Assembly (NCBI GenBank): GCA_964614185.1
Contig: CAZTKJ010000002.1
Span: 73,448-137,447 of the forward strand
Origin: Suilimivivens sp964614185
Lineage (GTDB): Bacteria > Bacillota > Clostridia > Lachnospirales > Lachnospiraceae
DNA length: 64,000 nt
Reading direction: 5' to 3'
In this document: in pieces, positions 44,335 to 54,115 of the stretch
Position numbering within the stretch: the first letter of the stretch is position 1
How the letters are laid out: each line of letters begins with the position of its first letter
Program-made: the position numbers and the translations under genes
Notes under the pieces: model-generated
What the model saw: only the letters and a program-made list of their open reading frames with translations
Told to the model about the DNA's origin: nothing
Database searches by the model: none

Positions 44335-44927
44335 AGATATTCCCCCAACCTCTCATCAATGCAACGGCATACATCCGATAATGCATCACTATTGTCTATT
44401 ACCACTTTGCAATATTTTCTGAATTCCTCATCTGTCAGCTGATTTTCCATGATCGATTTAATCTTTTCCTCTGAATAATTTCTGGAATCCCTAAGTCTTT
44501 TTCTCCGTACTTCTTCTCTTGCATAAATATACCACATTTCATCTACAATTTCCAAATATCCGTCTTCAATCAAAAGGGCGGCTTCAATAAAGAAAAAATC
44601 ACAGGAATCATTTTTTCTCTCTTCCTCTATCTTTTGTAAAATGAAATTTTTCACTGCCGGATGGATAATCTGATTCACCTTTTTAAGCAGCTGCTCTGAT
44701 GCAAAAATTTTTTCTGACATTTTCTGCTTATTGATGGACCCGTCTCTATCTAAAATATCTTCTGACAAAAGTTCGATCAACTGTTCATAACATGGCTGTC
44801 CCGGCTCTTTCACCTGATGAGCCGCCTCATCTGCAAGCAGGACTATGCAATTATATTTTCCCCTGATATAAGACAGGATTCTGGACTTCCCTGCCCCTAC
44901 ACCGCCTGTAATACCTATAACTCTCAT
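44328..44927 (-). CDS. coaE: Dephospho-CoA kinase
   Basis: This 199-residue P-loop kinase phosphorylates dephospho-CoA in the last step of coenzyme A synthesis. The Walker A motif is GGVGAGKSRIL at residue 7, and the DEAAH motif after it (LADEAAHQV) replaces the usual DADxxAH with one change. It overlaps polA by four bases (ATGA) and the FtsA-like gene by seven, so the three are tightly coupled. Confidence 0.94.
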   Translation of the reverse strand: MRVIGITGGVGAGKSRILSYIRGKYNCIVLLADEAAHQVKEPGQPCYEQLIELLSEDILDRDGSINKQKMSEKIFASEQLLKKVNQIIHPAVKNFILQKIEEERKNDSCDFFFIEAALLIEDGYLEIVDEMWYIYAREEVRRKRLRDSRNYSEEKIKSIMENQLTDEEFRKYCKVVIDNSDALSDVCRCIDERLGEYLW

Positions 44928-47560
44928 TTTGCCTCATACCAGTCAGATCCCGTATGAAGATCGATTTCCAGGCTTACCGAAAGATTGGCTGCGCCTTTCA
45001 TCTCTTCTTCCAGGATTTTTTTAACCTGTTCCCTTTCTTCTTCCTTTGTCTCTATTAAAAGTTCATCGTGAACCTGCAGAATCAGTTTGGAAGAAAGCTG
45101 CTCCATCTTCAGTCTTCTCCATACCCGAATCATGGCAATCTTAATAATGTCTGCTGCCGTGCCCTGAATAGGTGAATTCATGGCAACTCTTTCTCCAAAA
45201 GAACGCTGCATAAAATTGCCTGATGACAACTCCGGAACCGGTCTTCTCCTGCCAAACATAGTTGTAACATATCCTTTCTCCTTTGCCGAAAGAACCGCCT
45301 GGTCCAAAAACTGCTTGATGCCGGGATAAGTCTGAAAATACTGTTCAATGTAATTGGCTGCTTCTTTTCTGCTGATACTCAAATCTTCAGAAAGCCCAAA
45401 GGAACTGATGCCGTATACGATCCCAAAATTGACAGCCTTGGCATTTCTTCTCTGCAGATCCGTAACTTCGTCAAACGGAGTATGAAATACTTTGGAGGCC
45501 GTAATACGATGAATATCCGCATCTGTCTGATAAGCTTCTATCAGCTGCTTATCACCTGACATATGAGCCAGCACACGAAGTTCAATCTGAGAATAATCTG
45601 CATCCGTAAACAAATAACCTTCCTTAGGGATAAATACCTTTCGTATCTGCCTGCCAAGTTCCATTCTCATAGGAATATTCTGCAGATTCGGTTCTGTAGA
45701 ACTGATCCGCCCGGTAGCAGTAATGGTCTGGTTAAAAGTAGAATGGATTCTCCCATCTTCAATATAAGCAGCCAGTCCGTCTGCATAAGTGGACTTCAGT
45801 TTGGCAAGTCCTCTATATTCCAGAATATCGGAAACAATGGGGTGATCTGCTGCCATCTTTTCCAGCACATCCGCTGCTGTAGAATATCCTGTTTTCGTTT
45901 TCCTTCCCCCCGGAAGTTTTAACTTATCAAAAAGCACTTCTCCCAGCTGCTTAGGAGAATTGATATTAAATTCTACCCCTGCCTTACGGTAAATTTCCTG
46001 CTCCAGCTCACAGATCCTGCCGGACAATGTATCTCCATATGCTTTCAAGCCCTCAGGATTTACTCTGACTCCTTCCTGCTCCATATCATAGAGCACGTAA
46101 GTCAAAGGCATTTCAATCTCCTCCATCAGAGAAAGCATTCCTGTTTCTGTTAATTTTTTTCTAATCACCGGCGTGGCTTTTGCAGACACATAAGAAAGGA
46201 AACAGGTATATTCAAAAACTTCCTTCTCCTTTTCATAAAAAGCCTCCTCAAGAGGCATTTTGCCAAAAAGCTGTGAACGCTCCGGCAGCATCCGTCCTAA
46301 ATATTCATTAGCTACGTCTTCTATTGTATAATCATTTTTTAGGGGATTCAAAAGATATGCTCCTAAAATCACATCAAAAAACTGTTCTGTATTGTGGTTC
46401 TTTAAGAAAGGATAATACTGTTTAATATTTCCACAGCATATCCCTTTGGTTTTGGCCAGTTTTTCCACTTTATCTTTCAGGTAGCCGTCTGTCATCAGTC
46501 CTTCGCTTTTTATAAAATAGGTACCCTCATCTGCAAAGGAAATACAGACTGCCAAGATACTTTCCCTGTCTTTCTCTGCAATCAGTGAAAACCCTATTTC
46601 CTCTGAAAAGCCTTCTGCTTTTTCAAAAATATGCTCTGCATCAGAAAGCTCTTTTATCAAATGGAAGCCGGCAGTAAGATCTTCATTTGAAATACCCTTT
46701 TCAAATTTGGAAAGCAGATTCTTAAATTCCAGTTTTTTAAATATCTTGTAGGCCTCTTCCGTATAAAAGTCTCTGATTTTTGCTTCTTCATAATCAAGTT
46801 CAACGGGACTGTCAGTACGGATCGTAGCCAATACCTTGCTTAAATCGGCAAGATCTTTATGTTCTTTTAGTGACTCCCGAATAGATTTCTTACTTATTTT
46901 TTCTACATTGGCATAAATATTCTCCAACGATCCATATTCCGTCATTAACTCTGTGGCTGTCTTTTCACCTATTTTAGGCACTCCCGGAATATTGTCGGCG
47001 GTATCTCCCATAAGCGCCTTCAGCTCAATAAACTGCTGTGGAGTCACCTGATACTTCTCTTCCACATCTTTGGCATAATAATCTTCTATCTCTGTTTTAC
47101 CACCTTTGGTTTTGGGAATTCTGATCTTAATCTTATGGCTGGCAATCTGCAAAAGGTCTCTGTCCCCTGAAACCAACGAAACCTCCATTCCTTCCTCCTG
47201 TGCGCGTTTAGCCAGCGTTCCTAATATATCATCTGCTTCAAGTCCTGCCTGCTCCACCATTTTAATACCCATAGCATTTAGAACTTCCTTTATTACAGGA
47301 ACCTGTTCACGCAGTTCCTGCGGCATGGGTTTTCTGGTTCCTTTATATTCTTTATAGATTTCATGTCGGAAAGTGGGTGCATGAACATCAAAAGCAACTG
47401 TCAGATAATCCGGCTTTTCTTCTTCCAGAATCTTAAAGAGAATATTTAAAAAACCATATATAGCGTTTGTATGCAGTCCGGCACTGTTGGTCAAATCCGG
47501 CACTCCGTAAAAAGCTCTGTTCAACATGCTGTGTCCATCAATCAAAACCAGTTTTTTCAT
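44924..47560 (-). CDS. polA: DNA polymerase I
   Basis: This 878-residue polymerase fills gaps and removes RNA primers. The N-terminal 290 residues are the 5' nuclease (LIDGHSMLNRAFYG, GDRDLLQIAS, MGDTADNIPGVPKIG). The central 3'-5' exonuclease-like domain lacks the DEDD residues, as in Bacillus, so proofreading is probably absent. The polymerase domain has motif A (DADYSQIELRVLAH), motif B (RRNAKAVNFGIVYG) and motif C (QVHDELLIE). The length is normal. Confidence 0.98.
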   Translation of the reverse strand: MKKLVLIDGHSMLNRAFYGVPDLTNSAGLHTNAIYGFLNILFKILEEEKPDYLTVAFDVHAPTFRHEIYKEYKGTRKPMPQELREQVPVIKEVLNAMGIKMVEQAGLEADDILGTLAKRAQEEGMEVSLVSGDRDLLQIASHKIKIRIPKTKGGKTEIEDYYAKDVEEKYQVTPQQFIELKALMGDTADNIPGVPKIGEKTATELMTEYGSLENIYANVEKISKKSIRESLKEHKDLADLSKVLATIRTDSPVELDYEEAKIRDFYTEEAYKIFKKLEFKNLLSKFEKGISNEDLTAGFHLIKELSDAEHIFEKAEGFSEEIGFSLIAEKDRESILAVCISFADEGTYFIKSEGLMTDGYLKDKVEKLAKTKGICCGNIKQYYPFLKNHNTEQFFDVILGAYLLNPLKNDYTIEDVANEYLGRMLPERSQLFGKMPLEEAFYEKEKEVFEYTCFLSYVSAKATPVIRKKLTETGMLSLMEEIEMPLTYVLYDMEQEGVRVNPEGLKAYGDTLSGRICELEQEIYRKAGVEFNINSPKQLGEVLFDKLKLPGGRKTKTGYSTAADVLEKMAADHPIVSDILEYRGLAKLKSTYADGLAAYIEDGRIHSTFNQTITATGRISSTEPNLQNIPMRMELGRQIRKVFIPKEGYLFTDADYSQIELRVLAHMSGDKQLIEAYQTDADIHRITASKVFHTPFDEVTDLQRRNAKAVNFGIVYGISSFGLSEDLSISRKEAANYIEQYFQTYPGIKQFLDQAVLSAKEKGYVTTMFGRRRPVPELSSGNFMQRSFGERVAMNSPIQGTAADIIKIAMIRVWRRLKMEQLSSKLILQVHDELLIETKEEEREQVKKILEEEMKGAANLSVSLEIDLHTGSDWYEAK

Positions 47561-47587
47561 TGAAATCTCCCTGTTTTCTGTTTACTT

Positions 47588-47911
47588 TCATAAAAATATA
47601 AATAATGCCGCCAATGTAATAACGAGCACTGCCATCAGTCCTTCCAGTGCAAACAGAATCCATTTCATGTTCTCACTCACCTTAAGGGAATGCCATGCTG
47701 CGTCCATCTGTGCCTTTAACTCATTCTGCAGATCAAAAACACTGCCCGTTTCCAGTCTTGCCATACCTTCCGATACCAGAAACTGTATGGAAAGTTCCTC
47801 CTTACATTCCTCACATTTTGTAATATGATCCATAAAATCCTGCAAATCCTCTGTATCAAGGTCATCCCCTAAAAAAAGAGGTATCATTTTTTCCGTTTCC
47901 TTACATGTCAT
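47588..47911 (-). CDS. Small zf-HC2 membrane protein
   Basis: This 107-residue protein has an N-terminal putative zinc finger of the anti-sigma type (MTCKETEKMIPLFLGDDL, then HITKCEECKEEL) and one C-terminal membrane helix (ILFALEGLMAVLVITLAALFIF). Such proteins usually sequester an ECF sigma factor encoded next to them, but none is adjacent. It begins the operon that continues into polA 27 bases on. Confidence 0.85.
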   Translation of the reverse strand: MTCKETEKMIPLFLGDDLDTEDLQDFMDHITKCEECKEELSIQFLVSEGMARLETGSVFDLQNELKAQMDAAWHSLKVSENMKWILFALEGLMAVLVITLAALFIFL

Positions 47912-47954
47912 GAGAATTCCTCTTTACTATCTTCTTTTACTGTTTACTGAAATA

Positions 47955-47983
47955 AATATACACTAAAATTGTCTTAAAGTAAA
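47955..47983 (-). promoter_or_regulatory. Promoter of the zf-HC2-polA operon
   Basis: On the minus strand TTTACT (plus 47978-47983) and TATATT (plus 47955-47960) are 17 bases apart, 43 bases before the ATG at 47911. Confidence 0.6.
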
Positions 47984-48000
47984 TCATTAAACGAAGGGAC

Positions 48001-48033
48001 AAAAAAGGAACATGGCCAAAATACCATGTTCCT
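48001..48033 (-). terminator. Rho-independent terminator of the nag operon
   Basis: AGGAACATGG pairs with CCATGTTCCT around an eight-base loop. On the minus strand a run of six T follows. It lies 29 bases after the nagA stop. Confidence 0.88.
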
Positions 48034-48062
48034 CCTGAATAATAATAAAAAAGAAATCTGCT

Positions 48063-49199
48063 TTATAATAACTTCCCTTCCAATACCACCTGCTGCAAAT
48101 TCAAATCTTCTTTTTTCAATAAAACAACATTAGCTGTTTTACCGGCAGAGATACTTCCGTATCTGTCATAAATTCCCACACTTTTAGCCGTATTTACTGC
48201 CGCACATTTTACAGCTGATTCCATAGGAATGCCCATTTTAAGGACTGCACATCTGAGACAGTCCATCAGGTTTGTGGCCGAACCTGCTATAGTACCGTCT
48301 TTTAAAGTAGCAAGATTCCCTACCACTTTAACAGCCTGGCCTCCTAACTGATAGTCGCCGTCTTCCAATCCCGTAGCCATCATACTGTCACTGATCAGCA
48401 GGATGCGATCATCGCCAAATATTTTAAAAGTTGTTCGTACTGCTGCCGGATGAATATGAACGCCATCGCAGATCAGTTCCACCTCCACTTTCTGCATATC
48501 GGCAGCTGCCCCAATCAATCCCGGTGCTCTGTGGGTATAGGGATTCATTGCATTATAGAGATGAGTCACATGACAGGCGCCTTTTTCAAAGGCACGGACT
48601 GCCGTATCATAATCTGCAGCTGTATGCGCTAAGGAAATCACCACTTTATCATGTTCCTTCTCAATGAATTCCATTGCCCCTTCTACTTCCGGCGCTATAG
48701 CCAGCAGCTTCACCATATTACCGGAGGCTTCATTTAACTTTTCGAACATGTCAGTATCCGGTTTTCTGATATAAGCTCCGTTCTGAGCGCCCTTTTTACT
48801 TTCTGCTACAAAAGGCCCTTCCATGTTGATTCCGCAAAGCCTGGCTCTCTTTTCATGATTGCCTTCTTCCCGGTATTCCTTCGCTGTTTTACAGATTTTC
48901 AACAAAGTTTCTTCATCAAGAGTCATAGTTGCCGGTACGATACTTGTCACTCCTACAGATGCTTCGTATGCTGCCATGGCATCAATGGCCTCTCTTGTCC
49001 CATCACAAAAGTCATATCCCACACAGCCATGAAAATGAATATCTGTAAGGCCCGGTATGGCATAACATCCTGTCCCGTCAACCTCTGTTTTATCGGTCAC
49101 TTCCTCTTCCCGTTCTACAAAACAGCCGCCTTCAATAAAAATATCCTTGTCAGAAAATCTGCCATCTTCCGTATACACACTGGCGTTTTTTATTATCAT
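48063..49199 (-). CDS. nagA: N-acetylglucosamine-6-phosphate deacetylase
   Basis: This 378-residue amidohydrolase removes acetate from GlcNAc-6-phosphate. Metal-binding motifs include LTDIHFHGCVGYDF near 55, NMEGPFVAESKKGAQN near 125, SLAHTAADYD and VTHLYNAMNPYTHRAPG, with the general-base Asp in LLISDSMMATG. It follows nagB by 14 bases and ends the operon. Confidence 0.96.
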   Translation of the reverse strand: MIIKNASVYTEDGRFSDKDIFIEGGCFVEREEEVTDKTEVDGTGCYAIPGLTDIHFHGCVGYDFCDGTREAIDAMAAYEASVGVTSIVPATMTLDEETLLKICKTAKEYREEGNHEKRARLCGINMEGPFVAESKKGAQNGAYIRKPDTDMFEKLNEASGNMVKLLAIAPEVEGAMEFIEKEHDKVVISLAHTAADYDTAVRAFEKGACHVTHLYNAMNPYTHRAPGLIGAAADMQKVEVELICDGVHIHPAAVRTTFKIFGDDRILLISDSMMATGLEDGDYQLGGQAVKVVGNLATLKDGTIAGSATNLMDCLRCAVLKMGIPMESAVKCAAVNTAKSVGIYDRYGSISAGKTANVVLLKKEDLNLQQVVLEGKLL

Positions 49200-49213
49200 A
49201 GATTTTCTCCCTT

Positions 49214-49951
49214 CTATAGAGCAAGAGATAATGCCGCCTCATCAGCTACAACAATCACATCATTATGGAGCTGCAGTACAGAAGCCGGTACTTCAGGTGT
49301 GATAGGTCCGAAAAATGCTTCCTTTACAATTGATGCTTTATCTTCTCCACTGACTACCACTAATATTTTTCTGGCCCGCATAATGGTTTGAATTCCCATA
49401 GTATAAGCCTGTCTTGGAACATCATCTATAGATGCAAAAAACCGCTTGTTTGCCTGTATAGTAGATTCTGTTAAATCCACGCAGTGGGTTTTTGCTTCAA
49501 ATGTCATGCCCGGCTCATTAAATCCTATATGGCCGTTATGTCCAAGACCTAAAAGCTGCAAGTCTACACCACCGGTTGCTGCTATTACCTGATCATAATC
49601 AGCACATGCCTTATCACTGTCAGGCTCCGTTCCGTCAGGCAGGAAGGTATGATCCGGACGAACATTTACTTTACTGAACAGATTGTCATTCATAAAATAA
49701 TAATAACTCTGATCATTATCTTTGGTCAGTCCCTTATATTCATCCAGGTTAACTGTAGTTATCTCTGAAAAATCAAGATCTCCCTTTTGATACCGCTCTA
49801 CAAGCTGTGCATAAGTTCCTATAGGTGTGGATCCTGTAGCAAGTCCTAACACACAATCAGGCTTCATAATGATTTGTGCTGATATAATATTTGCTGCTTT
49901 CCTGCTCATATCATTATAATCCTTTGTTTTGATAATTTTCATACCTGTCAT
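49214..49951 (-). CDS. nagB: Glucosamine-6-phosphate deaminase
   Basis: This 245-residue enzyme converts glucosamine-6-phosphate to fructose-6-phosphate and ammonia, feeding glycolysis. It has the substrate loop LGLATGSTPIGTYA, VNLDEYKGL and the signature GLGHNGHIGFNEPG, with the catalytic His. The ATG at 49951 follows AGAGGAG. Confidence 0.97.
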   Translation of the reverse strand: MTGMKIIKTKDYNDMSRKAANIISAQIIMKPDCVLGLATGSTPIGTYAQLVERYQKGDLDFSEITTVNLDEYKGLTKDNDQSYYYFMNDNLFSKVNVRPDHTFLPDGTEPDSDKACADYDQVIAATGGVDLQLLGLGHNGHIGFNEPGMTFEAKTHCVDLTESTIQANKRFFASIDDVPRQAYTMGIQTIMRARKILVVVSGEDKASIVKEAFFGPITPEVPASVLQLHNDVIVVADEAALSLAL

Positions 49952-49987
49952 TATTCTCCTCTCGATTTATTAAGTATTCCAAAATAA

Positions 49988-50011
49988 GCGGAGATCCCGA
50001 AGGACCTCCGC
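49988..50011 (-). terminator. Hairpin between nagE and nagB
   Basis: GCGGAG and CTCCGC pair with an inner TCC/GGA extension and one internal mismatch. Only TTATTTT follows on the minus strand, so termination is probably partial, setting a lower level for nagB and nagA than for nagE. Confidence 0.5.
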
Positions 50012-50045
50012 ATGCTAGGGGTTTCGGTATTATTCTTATAATACC

Positions 50046-51503
50046 TTATAACATCTTCTTCATTTCATCCGCAACGAACTGTACCTTCGTTCCTACAATT
50101 ACCTGTACGGATGTTTTACTGGGTCTCATAACCCCTGCAATACCTGCTGATTTAATCTTCTTCTCATCAACCTTCGTATAATCCTTGATTTCAAGACGAA
50201 GTCTTGTTACACAGTTATCAAGAGATTTTACGTTATCTTTGCCGCCGAGACCTTCCAAAACGATTTTAGCAACTTCTGTAAAGTTATCATTGGAAAGAAC
50301 TACTCTCTTCTCTGCTTCCACATCATCATCTTCTCTACCGGGTGTCTTAAAATCAAACTTCACAATAGCAAACCGGAATACTGCATAATAAATCACGCCA
50401 ACTACAACGCCTACCGGAATCAGCAACCATGGATTCTGTGCCAGAGGTGTAAAGGAACTGAGTACCATATCTACTGCACCACCGGAGAAAGAGAATCCTG
50501 CTCTGATAGGAAGGGCAACTGTAATTCCTGCGGTAATACCTGCCAATAATGCATGAACCAGATATAAGCCGGGAGCTAAGAACATAAATGCAAATTCAAT
50601 GGGCTCTGTAACACCTGTAAAGAAGGAACAGAATGCTGCAGATGTAAGCAGACCATAAACAACTTTTTTCTTATTGGATTTAGCTGTATGATACATTGCC
50701 AGACAAGCTGCCGGAAGACCGAACATCATGAAAGGGAAGAATCCTGTCATATACATACCTGTCTGTCCATAAACACCTGTGTTGCCCCAGAAATTACCAA
50801 GGTCATTAATATCAGCAACATCAAACCAGAATACAGAGTTAAGTGCATGATGCAGACCAAAAGGAATCAGCAATCTGTTAAAGAATGCATAAATACCTGC
50901 GCCCACAGCGCCTAAGCTGGAAACTCCCTTTCCAAGAGCTACGAGTGCTGAATAAAGCAGCGGCCATACAAAGAACAGCACTGCTGATGCCAGAATAGAA
51001 ACAATTGCCGTAACAATTGCAACTGCACGCTTACCACTAAAGAAAGAAAGAGCATCGGGAAGTTTGGTTCCCTTAAACTTATTGTAGCATGTGGCACCAA
51101 TTAAACCGGCAAGAATACCGATAAACTGGTTGTTGATTCTTCCAAATGCAGCATTTGCTTCTTTGCCTGTAAGTCCTGCAATCGTTCCACTGCTTAATAA
51201 TGTTGTGATCATCAGGAAAGAAACAAGACCTGCAAGGCCTGCTGTTCCGTCACTGTCATCTGCCATACCAACCGCAACGCCGATTGCAAACAGCCAAGGC
51301 ATATTGTCAATCAGTGCACCACCTGCTTTAATCAAAAACAGACCAATGGTATAAGCAAAACCGCCTGCCGTAAAACCTGCTACTTCACCTGCCATAGCAG
51401 CAGGAGCAAGGATGTAACCAACTCCCATCAAAATACCGCACACCGGCAGACAGGCAACTGGAAGCATCAATGACTTACCAATTCTTTGTAGAAATTTCAT
51501 CAT
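50046..51503 (-). CDS. nagE: PTS N-acetylglucosamine (glucose-family) transporter EIICB
   Basis: This 485-residue membrane protein imports and phosphorylates its sugar. The EIIC domain has about ten helices with FFTGVTEPIEFAFMF as the substrate loop. A C-terminal EIIB domain has the phosphorylated Cys in LDNCVTRLRLEIKD. No EIIA domain is fused; the Crr-type EIIA is encoded two genes upstream. The sugar is assigned as GlcNAc from the neighbouring nagB and nagA, though glucose cannot be excluded from the protein alone. Confidence 0.92.
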   Translation of the reverse strand: MMKFLQRIGKSLMLPVACLPVCGILMGVGYILAPAAMAGEVAGFTAGGFAYTIGLFLIKAGGALIDNMPWLFAIGVAVGMADDSDGTAGLAGLVSFLMITTLLSSGTIAGLTGKEANAAFGRINNQFIGILAGLIGATCYNKFKGTKLPDALSFFSGKRAVAIVTAIVSILASAVLFFVWPLLYSALVALGKGVSSLGAVGAGIYAFFNRLLIPFGLHHALNSVFWFDVADINDLGNFWGNTGVYGQTGMYMTGFFPFMMFGLPAACLAMYHTAKSNKKKVVYGLLTSAAFCSFFTGVTEPIEFAFMFLAPGLYLVHALLAGITAGITVALPIRAGFSFSGGAVDMVLSSFTPLAQNPWLLIPVGVVVGVIYYAVFRFAIVKFDFKTPGREDDDVEAEKRVVLSNDNFTEVAKIVLEGLGGKDNVKSLDNCVTRLRLEIKDYTKVDEKKIKSAGIAGVMRPSKTSVQVIVGTKVQFVADEMKKML

Positions 51504-51624
51504 AAAGTTATACCCCCTTATTTATTATTTGTTAGTTCCGCCCTAGCCACGAAACCAAAACATTTCTTTATATTCTATGGATCATCTCCATGAACATCAT
51601 AAACTATAAATACTGCATATAATT

Positions 51625-53238
51625 TTAAATATCACGCACTGCTTTGCGGACCTTTAAGATGCTGGAAGCAGATACGCTAAGTTCATCCACTCCCATATCA
51701 AGAAATGTGCCTGTCAATTCCGTATCTGCTGCCAATTCCCCGCAGATACCTACCCAGATACCTTCTTTATGTCCGTTTTTCACTGTCATTTCAATCAGCC
51801 GAAGGATAGCAGAATGATGTGTATCACAGGTATTCTCCAGCTTTTGGTTCTGTCTGTCAACTGCCAGCGTATATTGTGTCAGGTCATTGGTTCCAATGCT
51901 GAAGAAATCTACTTCCTTAGCCAGTTCATCGGAAATAATGGCCGCCGCAGGTGTTTCCACCATGATTCCAAGTTCTACTTCACCTATAGGATAACCCTCT
52001 ACAGTAAGTTCTCTCTTGACCTGTTCCACAATTTCTTTAATCCTTCGGATCTCATCTAATGATACGATCATGGGAAACATAATGGCCGCTGTTCCATATG
52101 CTGATGCCCTGTAAATTGCCCTAAGCTGTGTAATAAATATTTCAGGACGATCCAGACATATTCTGATTGCCCGGTATCCAAGAGCAGGATTTTCTTCCGG
52201 TTCCAGTTGGAAATAGTCAACCTTTTTGTCAGCGCCAATATCCAAAGTTCTGATAATAACTTTTTTGCCTTCCATTTTTTCCAGTACAGTCTTATAGCTT
52301 TTAAACTGCTCTTCTTCTGTCGGAAATTCATCTCTGCCCAAATATAAAAATTCACTACGGAATAACCCAATTCCACCTGCATCAGCTTCAAGCACTGCAT
52401 CAACATCGCTTACTTTTCCGATATTGGCATAAATATTGATTTTTCTTCCATCAGTAGTAATATTTTCCTTGCCTTTTAACTGTGCCAGGGCTTCAAGATC
52501 TGCAACCCACTGATTTTTGCGGGTTATCATTTCTGCCAAAACATCTTCCTCCGGTTCTACAATAAATTCATTGTTAAAACCGTCTACTACAGCCATCTTA
52601 CCGTTCAGTTCTTCACTTAATTCCATCTGTGTATTTACTAAAGAAGGCAGATTCATACTCCTTGCCAGGATTGCAGTATGGGAATTGGAGGAACCCCTTA
52701 CTGTCACAAAAGCTAAAATTTTACTTTTATCCATCTTAACCGTTTCACTGGGCGTCAAATCTTCTGCCACTACAATAACAGGACTATCAGTTATAATTCC
52801 ATCTTCGCCAATTCCTGCCAGGATATGGATGACCCGATTGGAAATATCTTTGATATCCACTGCTCTTGCCTTCATATATTCATCATCCATTGAGGCAAAC
52901 AATTCGGCAAACTGCTCCTGTGCAACACTGACAGCATATTCTGCATTAAAGCCTTCCTCTATGACCTCTTTGACTGCATCCAGATAATCATCATCTTCCA
53001 GCATCATCTTGTGTATATCAAAAATCATAGCATGATCTTCACCAACATTTTGAAGTGCACTTTCATACAGGGCAGTGAGCTGTTCCTTTGCTGTTTCTAC
53101 AGCATTCTCAAACCGCTGCTTTTCTTCTTTGCAGTCAGAAATCGATGTTTTGATTACTTCGTAATTCTGCTTCCCATACCAATAGATTCTTCCCACTGCA
53201 ATTCCTTTTAAAACACTTTTTCCGGTATATTTTTTCAA
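51625..53238 (-). CDS. ptsI: Phosphoenolpyruvate-protein phosphotransferase (enzyme I)
   Basis: This 537-residue cytoplasmic enzyme takes phosphate from PEP and hands it to HPr. It has RGSSNSHTAILARS with the phosphorylated His near residue 185, the PEP-binding segment SIGTNDLTQYTLAVDR and the catalytic Cys in GICGELAAD. It is somewhat shorter than the usual 570 residues, the difference being at the C-terminus. It follows crr by 16 bases. No ptsH gene is present here, so HPr must come from elsewhere. Confidence 0.96.
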   Translation of the reverse strand: MKKYTGKSVLKGIAVGRIYWYGKQNYEVIKTSISDCKEEKQRFENAVETAKEQLTALYESALQNVGEDHAMIFDIHKMMLEDDDYLDAVKEVIEEGFNAEYAVSVAQEQFAELFASMDDEYMKARAVDIKDISNRVIHILAGIGEDGIITDSPVIVVAEDLTPSETVKMDKSKILAFVTVRGSSNSHTAILARSMNLPSLVNTQMELSEELNGKMAVVDGFNNEFIVEPEEDVLAEMITRKNQWVADLEALAQLKGKENITTDGRKINIYANIGKVSDVDAVLEADAGGIGLFRSEFLYLGRDEFPTEEEQFKSYKTVLEKMEGKKVIIRTLDIGADKKVDYFQLEPEENPALGYRAIRICLDRPEIFITQLRAIYRASAYGTAAIMFPMIVSLDEIRRIKEIVEQVKRELTVEGYPIGEVELGIMVETPAAAIISDELAKEVDFFSIGTNDLTQYTLAVDRQNQKLENTCDTHHSAILRLIEMTVKNGHKEGIWVGICGELAADTELTGTFLDMGVDELSVSASSILKVRKAVRDI

Positions 53239-53254
53239 AGGAATACCTCCCTTC

Positions 53255-53743
53255 TTACTTTTTTAAAGTAATAATTGTATCTCCACAGGCAACATCACTG
53301 TCAGCTTCAGGCACAATCTCCGAAAATTCATCAGAATTACAGATAATGATTGGAGTGATGATATCATATCCCTCTTCTTTAATTTGTGAAAGATCAGCTT
53401 CAATCAACACATCTCCTGCTTTTACTTTCTGTCCCTCTTGTGCAATGATAGTAAAGTGCTTTCCATCCAGTTTAACGGTGTCAAGACCAATGTGAATCAA
53501 AACTTCAACACCTTCTTCTGTTGTGATAGCGGCAGCGTGGCCTGTAGGAAATACTGTGGTGACCGTACCGCTTGCCGGAGCACAGAACTTTCCATCAGAA
53601 GGAATAATTGCAACACCTTTTCCCAAAATCTCTTCACTGAAAGTAGGATCACTTACTTCCTTGATACTGACAAGTTTTCCCAAAACCGGCGAAACCAGTT
53701 TGATTCCATCCTCTTTTCCAAACAAATTCTGAAATAATTTCAT
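53255..53743 (-). CDS. crr: PTS EIIA of the glucose family (Crr type)
   Basis: This 162-residue protein carries phosphate from HPr to NagE. The phosphorylated His is in VEVLIHIGLDTVKLDG, with the second conserved His in AAAITTEEG replaced by the usual upstream HAAAI. It is the first gene of crr-ptsI-nagE-nagB-nagA. Confidence 0.94.
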   Translation of the reverse strand: MKLFQNLFGKEDGIKLVSPVLGKLVSIKEVSDPTFSEEILGKGVAIIPSDGKFCAPASGTVTTVFPTGHAAAITTEEGVEVLIHIGLDTVKLDGKHFTIIAQEGQKVKAGDVLIEADLSQIKEEGYDIITPIIICNSDEFSEIVPEADSDVACGDTIITLKK

Positions 53744-54115
53744 ATTGTTTCTCCCTTCTATCTATATTTATAGTATATACAAATTCTTCATTCTCATTAA
53801 TTGAGTTATTAAGATATATCCGTATCAACGTGATTTTTTAATATTAGTATAGCAATTTGCACAACAATAGTCAATTGATTTAGGAAAAATTTTACATTTT
53901 TACCTGTGTGATTATATTTTCTTTTTCGACTTTTGGTTAATTATGATATTTTTTGTCTCTTTTTTTTCTTTTTGTTGTAGAATATAACCTCTGTTTAAAT
54001 ATTTTATGAATAAACTATTTCCTATTTTCCTAATTTTCTATTTCCTGTTTTACTTTTAGAAAATTTGTGGTAATATTATAAGGTATGCACATTGATTTGT
54101 AGAATGGAGATTGAT
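53744..54115. other. Divergent intergenic region between crr and the LytM-like gene
   Basis: These 372 bases are very AT-rich and hold no open gene. The minus-strand crr promoter lies at 53846-53874. For the rightward gene I see only a tentative TTTACT near 54049 with TAATAT near 54071. The T-rich tracts around 53930-53990 look like low-complexity spacer. No riboswitch or antiterminator fold was recognised. Confidence 0.6.
53846..53874 (-). promoter_or_regulatory. Strong sigma-A promoter of the crr-ptsI-nag operon
   Basis: On the minus strand TTGACT (plus 53869-53874) and TATACT (plus 53846-53851) are exactly 17 bases apart. The leader is about 95 bases, ending with AGAAGGGAG before the crr ATG. 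Confidence 0.8.

Noticed and set aside
51504..51624. Possible riboswitch or antiterminator between ptsI and nagE
   Set aside because: I found only AT-rich spacer with small imperfect stems and no conserved core or terminator pair.
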